A DNA stretch of 36,017 nucleotides. Source: Candidatus Omnitrophota bacterium. GTDB lineage: Bacteria > Omnitrophota > Gorgyraeia > Zapsychrales > Fredricksoniimonadaceae. A model generated the notes under the pieces. That model was not told where the DNA came from and ran no database searches. It saw only the letters and a program-made list of their open reading frames with translations. The stretch covers positions 1-36,017 of the forward strand of contig PEAF01000014.1 of NCBI GenBank assembly GCA_002753465.1, given 5' to 3'. The number at the start of each line of letters is the position of its first letter. Position 1 is the stretch's first letter. This document shows positions 33,024 to 36,017 of the stretch, in pieces. Made by a program: the position numbers and the translations under genes.

Positions 33024-35384
33024 CTACAACATCCTTTTCAGCGCGGATAATTTCGAGATCAATTTGCTGGAAAGCGATTTGAAAGTGCTGCCGCCGCCGA
33101 TCAACTTGGCCGCCTCTTCTTTTTTTCCCTCTAAAGCCATTTCCAGGATCTTGCCGGCCTCCTGATGAAATTCAGCGTGCAACGCCTTGATCTCTTCATG
33201 CAAAGGATTGTTCTTTAGCACAGCCGGGAATTCACTGTAGAACCATTTGCCGAAAGCGCATTTATCATCGGTCTTGACGGTCGCCGGCTTGAAATCACTC
33301 TTGCCTGTTTTGATCGCATCCTGCAGGCGGGAATACCACTGCCCGTGCGCGCTCAAAGCGCCATCAACAGCCTTTCTGTTCTTTTCACTCTCAGGACTTA
33401 ATGCCTGCTGCGTCTGGACAACCTCGCCGTCACCCCCATCCAGTTTAAACTGCGCGACCACCTGCTGCAGGGCTTCAGCCTGAGCGGCCATCTGCTCCGC
33501 TGTCGCGGCCAACTCCTGCGCGGCCGATGCATTAGACTCGGTGATCGACGTATTCTCTTCCATGGCCGCCGCCTGTTCCTGCGTCGCATGCGAGATCTGC
33601 TGAAGCTGTTCGGCCATATCATTAATAAGCCCGATGATAACGGACGTACGGTCACCCGCTCGCTTGGAAACCGTTACGCCATTTTGAACTTCCTTAAGGC
33701 TTGTTTTAATAAGCCCGTGTATCTCTTTAGCGGAAGCAGCGCTGCGCGACGCCAGATTCCTGACCTCATCCGCCACCACCGCAAAGCCCTTACCATGCTC
33801 ACCGGCCCGCGCGGCTTCAATGGCCGCATTCAAGGCCAGCAGATTCGTCTGGTCCGCGATCTCGGTGATAAGCTGTACCGCTTCGCCCATCTGCTTGGAA
33901 CTTTTCTCAATAACGACCATGGCATCAATGGTATTGGTCATGGCATCACGTGTTTCATTGGCATTCACAACGGCCTGCTGCGCGATCCCCGTCGCATTCT
34001 TGGCATTTTCCGCACTGGCCTGAACCGAAGCGGAAACCTGCTCAAAAGAAGCTGACTGCTGCTGAACACCGTCGGCGATCTGCTCACTCGTTTTGGTGAT
34101 CTCATTGGTCGCGGTCGCGAGTTCCTGACTGGAACTTTTGACACGGCTGACAATATCCGCTAACCCGACGATCATGCTGTTGAAACTGGTGCCCATATCG
34201 CCGATCTCATCATCCGAATGGATCGCCGCGCGGTCCCTCAGATTACCTTCAGCCACTGAATCCGTGACCTTGGACATACTGGCAATGCTCTTGGAGATCA
34301 AACTGCTGATCGAAATACCGATCACCAAAGCTAGAATAAGCGCAAGGATGATAATGAACGGCATGAGGACCTTAGCCGATGATTCAGCGTCGCCGGCGGT
34401 TTTTTCCGCCCCATCCACTTGAACGGTCAGCTCATCCATGAGCGCGTTGGAGATCTTTTCACTCTCGGCACTGATCACATCGATCTTCTGCGTGATCTCT
34501 CCCTTTTGCGTTCCCACGTCAAAGCTGAGTTTGGCAATGGCTTTATCCAGCCTGTTAAAAGCGCCGATCAACTTGACCCGCATTGTTTTGGTCTTTAAGA
34601 AAAGCTCCGCTTTCTCTTCAGCAGACGCGGCCACATTACGCTCAGCCACCACCTTAAAAAGTGCACCGAGTTGCAGCCTTACATCTTCAACAGCCGTCTT
34701 AACCCTGGCATCCAGAGGGTCAACTTCATAGACCCACTTACCCAGCATGATCTTTTTCGGATCTGTCGTCTGTGCAAATTCCGTACCAATAGACCCTGAA
34801 CTTTCCAAAGCGCTTTCCCAGCCAAGATACTGCAATTTAGCCTTTGGCAGGAAATTCTCCAGCTCCATCGAAACGCCGCCTGATATAGCAGTCATCTCTT
34901 TGATAAAACGTTTCTGAAGATCAACAAATTCTTTCGTCTGAACCTTCAGTTCATCAAATTTCTTCAACTCTGCCATAACCAGATCGGCAACCCTGCCTTC
35001 TGCTTTATGCACCTTGAGCGTCAACTTATGCTCTTTATACATCGCCGCAGCGGGGTCATTCTGAAATTCCGGGGAATCCGTGCCATACATCGCCATCTTA
35101 AGCCACATGTTATAGTCAGCCTGAGCGTCGATCAGTTCATTTTCTTCTTCACCAAAATGCCCGCCATTCTCAACGGCGCACTCATTAACCTTTTCCTGGA
35201 TCATGGTCAAAGACCTGGCCCCGTTCAATAAAGCATACCGCAGCGGCGAAACGCTCCGGATAACGACGTCACTCGCCTGCGAGATCCTGGAGATCATCCA
35301 AAGGCCGGCGCCACCCGCCAGAACAACAAGCAGGGCTACGGCTAAAAAACCGCCGATCAACTTAGTTTTTAACGTCAGCCTCAT
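33024..35384 (-). CDS. Methyl-accepting chemotaxis protein with C-terminal CZB zinc domain
   Basis: The 786-residue transmembrane receptor has TM1 near 10-32, a long periplasmic domain (about 33-340), TM2 (MPFIIILALILALVIGISIS), HAMP (SVAEGNLRDRA) and the cytoplasmic signalling hairpin with the invariant tip ADQTNLLALNAAIEAARAGE. After the signalling domain comes a CZB domain: SAHGQWYSRLQDAI, CAFGKWFYSE and LHAEFHQE supply the three-His, one-Cys zinc site. CZB domains sense zinc and, in some receptors, hypochlorite. The periplasmic part contains MLGKWVYEVDPLDARVK, which resembles a CZB segment without ligands. AGGAG lies 6 bases before the ATG, right after a terminator. No cheA/cheW is in the window. 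Confidence 0.92.
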   Translation of the reverse strand: MRLTLKTKLIGGFLAVALLVVLAGGAGLWMISRISQASDVVIRSVSPLRYALLNGARSLTMIQEKVNECAVENGGHFGEEENELIDAQADYNMWLKMAMYGTDSPEFQNDPAAAMYKEHKLTLKVHKAEGRVADLVMAELKKFDELKVQTKEFVDLQKRFIKEMTAISGGVSMELENFLPKAKLQYLGWESALESSGSIGTEFAQTTDPKKIMLGKWVYEVDPLDARVKTAVEDVRLQLGALFKVVAERNVAASAEEKAELFLKTKTMRVKLIGAFNRLDKAIAKLSFDVGTQKGEITQKIDVISAESEKISNALMDELTVQVDGAEKTAGDAESSAKVLMPFIIILALILALVIGISISSLISKSIASMSKVTDSVAEGNLRDRAAIHSDDEIGDMGTSFNSMIVGLADIVSRVKSSSQELATATNEITKTSEQIADGVQQQSASFEQVSASVQASAENAKNATGIAQQAVVNANETRDAMTNTIDAMVVIEKSSKQMGEAVQLITEIADQTNLLALNAAIEAARAGEHGKGFAVVADEVRNLASRSAASAKEIHGLIKTSLKEVQNGVTVSKRAGDRTSVIIGLINDMAEQLQQISHATQEQAAAMEENTSITESNASAAQELAATAEQMAAQAEALQQVVAQFKLDGGDGEVVQTQQALSPESEKNRKAVDGALSAHGQWYSRLQDAIKTGKSDFKPATVKTDDKCAFGKWFYSEFPAVLKNNPLHEEIKALHAEFHQEAGKILEMALEGKKEEAAKLIGGGSTFKSLSSKLISKLSALKRML

Positions 35385-35402
35385 GGTATCTCCTGGAAAA
35401 AA

Positions 35403-35426
35403 GAGGGGGCAGTTATCTGCCCCCTC
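35403..35426 (-). terminator. Intrinsic terminator between the Cache-type gene and the chemoreceptor
   Basis: A perfect 10-bp stem GAGGGGGCAG/CTGCCCCCTC has a 4-base loop and, on the minus strand, an uninterrupted run of six Ts (35402-35397). It is the strongest terminator in the window. Its T-run touches the ribosome-binding site of the next gene. Confidence 0.9.
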
Positions 35427-35444
35427 ACTTATTAAACCTGAATT

Positions 35445-35930
35445 TTACTTCTTATACCCAACGTAATAAACGCCTATGGTCTCACCGGCGGCATTCTTGA
35501 TCGGCTCATAGCCTGTCTCATACTTGCTACCTAAAATATCCGCTTCGCCATAATACGCTTCACCCTTACGGATCATGGGGATCGCCGGACCATTCGGGTC
35601 AAGCATGGTGCCGATAGCGCGCTTGCCTTCTTTGATAACGTTAGTGGCTATGCGCTGAAAGCCGTCATCTTTCTTCATGAAAACCGTGGCGGTGCAATCA
35701 TGGGCATCGGCCACCTCATCGACCACATCATAATTACCGTTGATCTCGGTCGTACCGAACGAAATAACGCCATCAACCAGCTTCGGTGCGCCCAGGGCAT
35801 TGAGCTTGGTCTTAAGCATCGCCATCGATTCCTTGACCTGCGCGGCCTGATCGGCATGCACCTGAGCGATACTGACCGTCATCAACGCTGCACCCGCCAT
35901 CAACCCTACGACCACCTGACTTAATTTCAT
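35445..35930 (-). CDS. Stand-alone periplasmic Cache-type sensor-domain protein
   Basis: About 161 residues. A signal peptide (MKLSQVVVGLMAGAALMTVS, cleavage near HADQ) is followed by one domain that looks like the membrane-distal Cache_3/Cache_2 module of chemoreceptors: HDCTATVFMKKDDGFQRIAT, KRAIGTMLDPNGPAI, GEAYYGEADILGSKYETGYEPI and the end GVYYVGYKK. No membrane anchor or signalling domain follows, so it is probably secreted and may act as a ligand-binding subunit for a neighbouring receptor. The frame extends to a TTG at 35948, but the ATG at 35930, with AAAGGGG upstream, is preferred. It lies between two chemoreceptor genes. Confidence 0.85.
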   Translation of the reverse strand: MKLSQVVVGLMAGAALMTVSIAQVHADQAAQVKESMAMLKTKLNALGAPKLVDGVISFGTTEINGNYDVVDEVADAHDCTATVFMKKDDGFQRIATNVIKEGKRAIGTMLDPNGPAIPMIRKGEAYYGEADILGSKYETGYEPIKNAAGETIGVYYVGYKK

Positions 35931-35961
35931 ACTCTTGCCCCTTTCCAACGGTTAGTGTTAT

Positions 35962-36017
35962 TTACGCATTGATCTTGAACTGGGCGACCACTTCACGCAA
36001 AGCCTCGGCCTGCGCCG
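35962..36017 (-). CDS. Methyl-accepting chemotaxis protein, C-terminal end only
   Basis: The last 17 codons of a gene entering from beyond the window: reading inward from the right edge gives AQAEALREVVAQFKINA and a TAA stop at 35962. This nearly repeats AAQAEALQQVVAQFKLDG of the receptor at 33024-35384, the segment right after the signalling hairpin. So it is the tail of a second receptor, but one that ends there and carries no CZB domain. The Cache-type gene follows 31 bases later. Confidence 0.8.
   Translation of the reverse strand, partial: AQAEALREVVAQFKINA

Noticed and set aside
1-36017. CRISPR arrays, insertion sequences, integrases or phage genes
   Set aside because: No evenly spaced direct repeats, transposase motifs or phage genes were seen; the only repeat family is the pair of structured elements.

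Overview
The window is a 36 kb piece of a Gram-negative bacterial chromosome of medium GC content. It carries signal peptides ending in AxA, two predicted outer-membrane beta-barrels and methyl-accepting chemotaxis proteins. The gene content is that of an anaerobe or microaerophile: hybrid-cluster protein, a complete set of NiFe-hydrogenase maturation genes (hypABFCDE), a heme-binding sensor kinase and a YgiQ-type radical SAM protein. I cannot place the phylum securely. The mixture would fit a deep-branching lineage such as Omnitrophota or a deltaproteobacterial relative, but that is a guess. Almost every gene is on the minus strand; the exceptions are a partial comM at the left edge and one tRNA-Arg. 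No phage, transposase, CRISPR array or hydrogenase structural gene was seen.

Left part (1-9200), read from right to left on the minus strand: an efflux-type cassette (50-aa Cys-rich peptide, ArsP-like permease, small beta-barrel); a HisI-like protein followed by homospermidine synthase and an ornithine-type decarboxylase, which together would make sym-homospermidine from ornithine; an autoregulated Rrf2 regulator / ferredoxin / hybrid-cluster-protein operon for nitrosative or redox stress; then PilZ, CBS and two small secreted proteins. The Rrf2 gene has a consensus promoter laid over a perfect operator palindrome and appears to make a leaderless mRNA.

Middle (10169-19651): tRNA-Arg(CCG), a shared hairpin terminator, an 836-aa porin-like protein, Uup ABC-F ATPase, a small HTH-like protein, an RlmI-like methyltransferase, an N-terminally truncated Rho, a c-heme sensor kinase and a cold-shock protein. 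The cold-shock leader contains an intrinsic terminator enclosed in a long-range helix.

Right part (19648-36017): an operon of overlapping genes runs YbiT-like ABC-F, hypA, hypB, hypF, a PhnD-domain hybrid sensor kinase, hypC, hypD, hypE. Upstream of it are a YgiQ protein, a UDP-sugar dehydrogenase, a chemoreceptor with a CZB zinc domain, a stand-alone periplasmic Cache-type protein and the tail of another chemoreceptor.

The least explained features are two copies of a structured intergenic repeat (16259-16385 and 29696-29802) sharing GCGAGTT and ACTGTCTGAGC blocks around a hairpin, the Rho that lacks its RNA-binding domain, the kinase inside the hyp operon, and the cold-shock leader.
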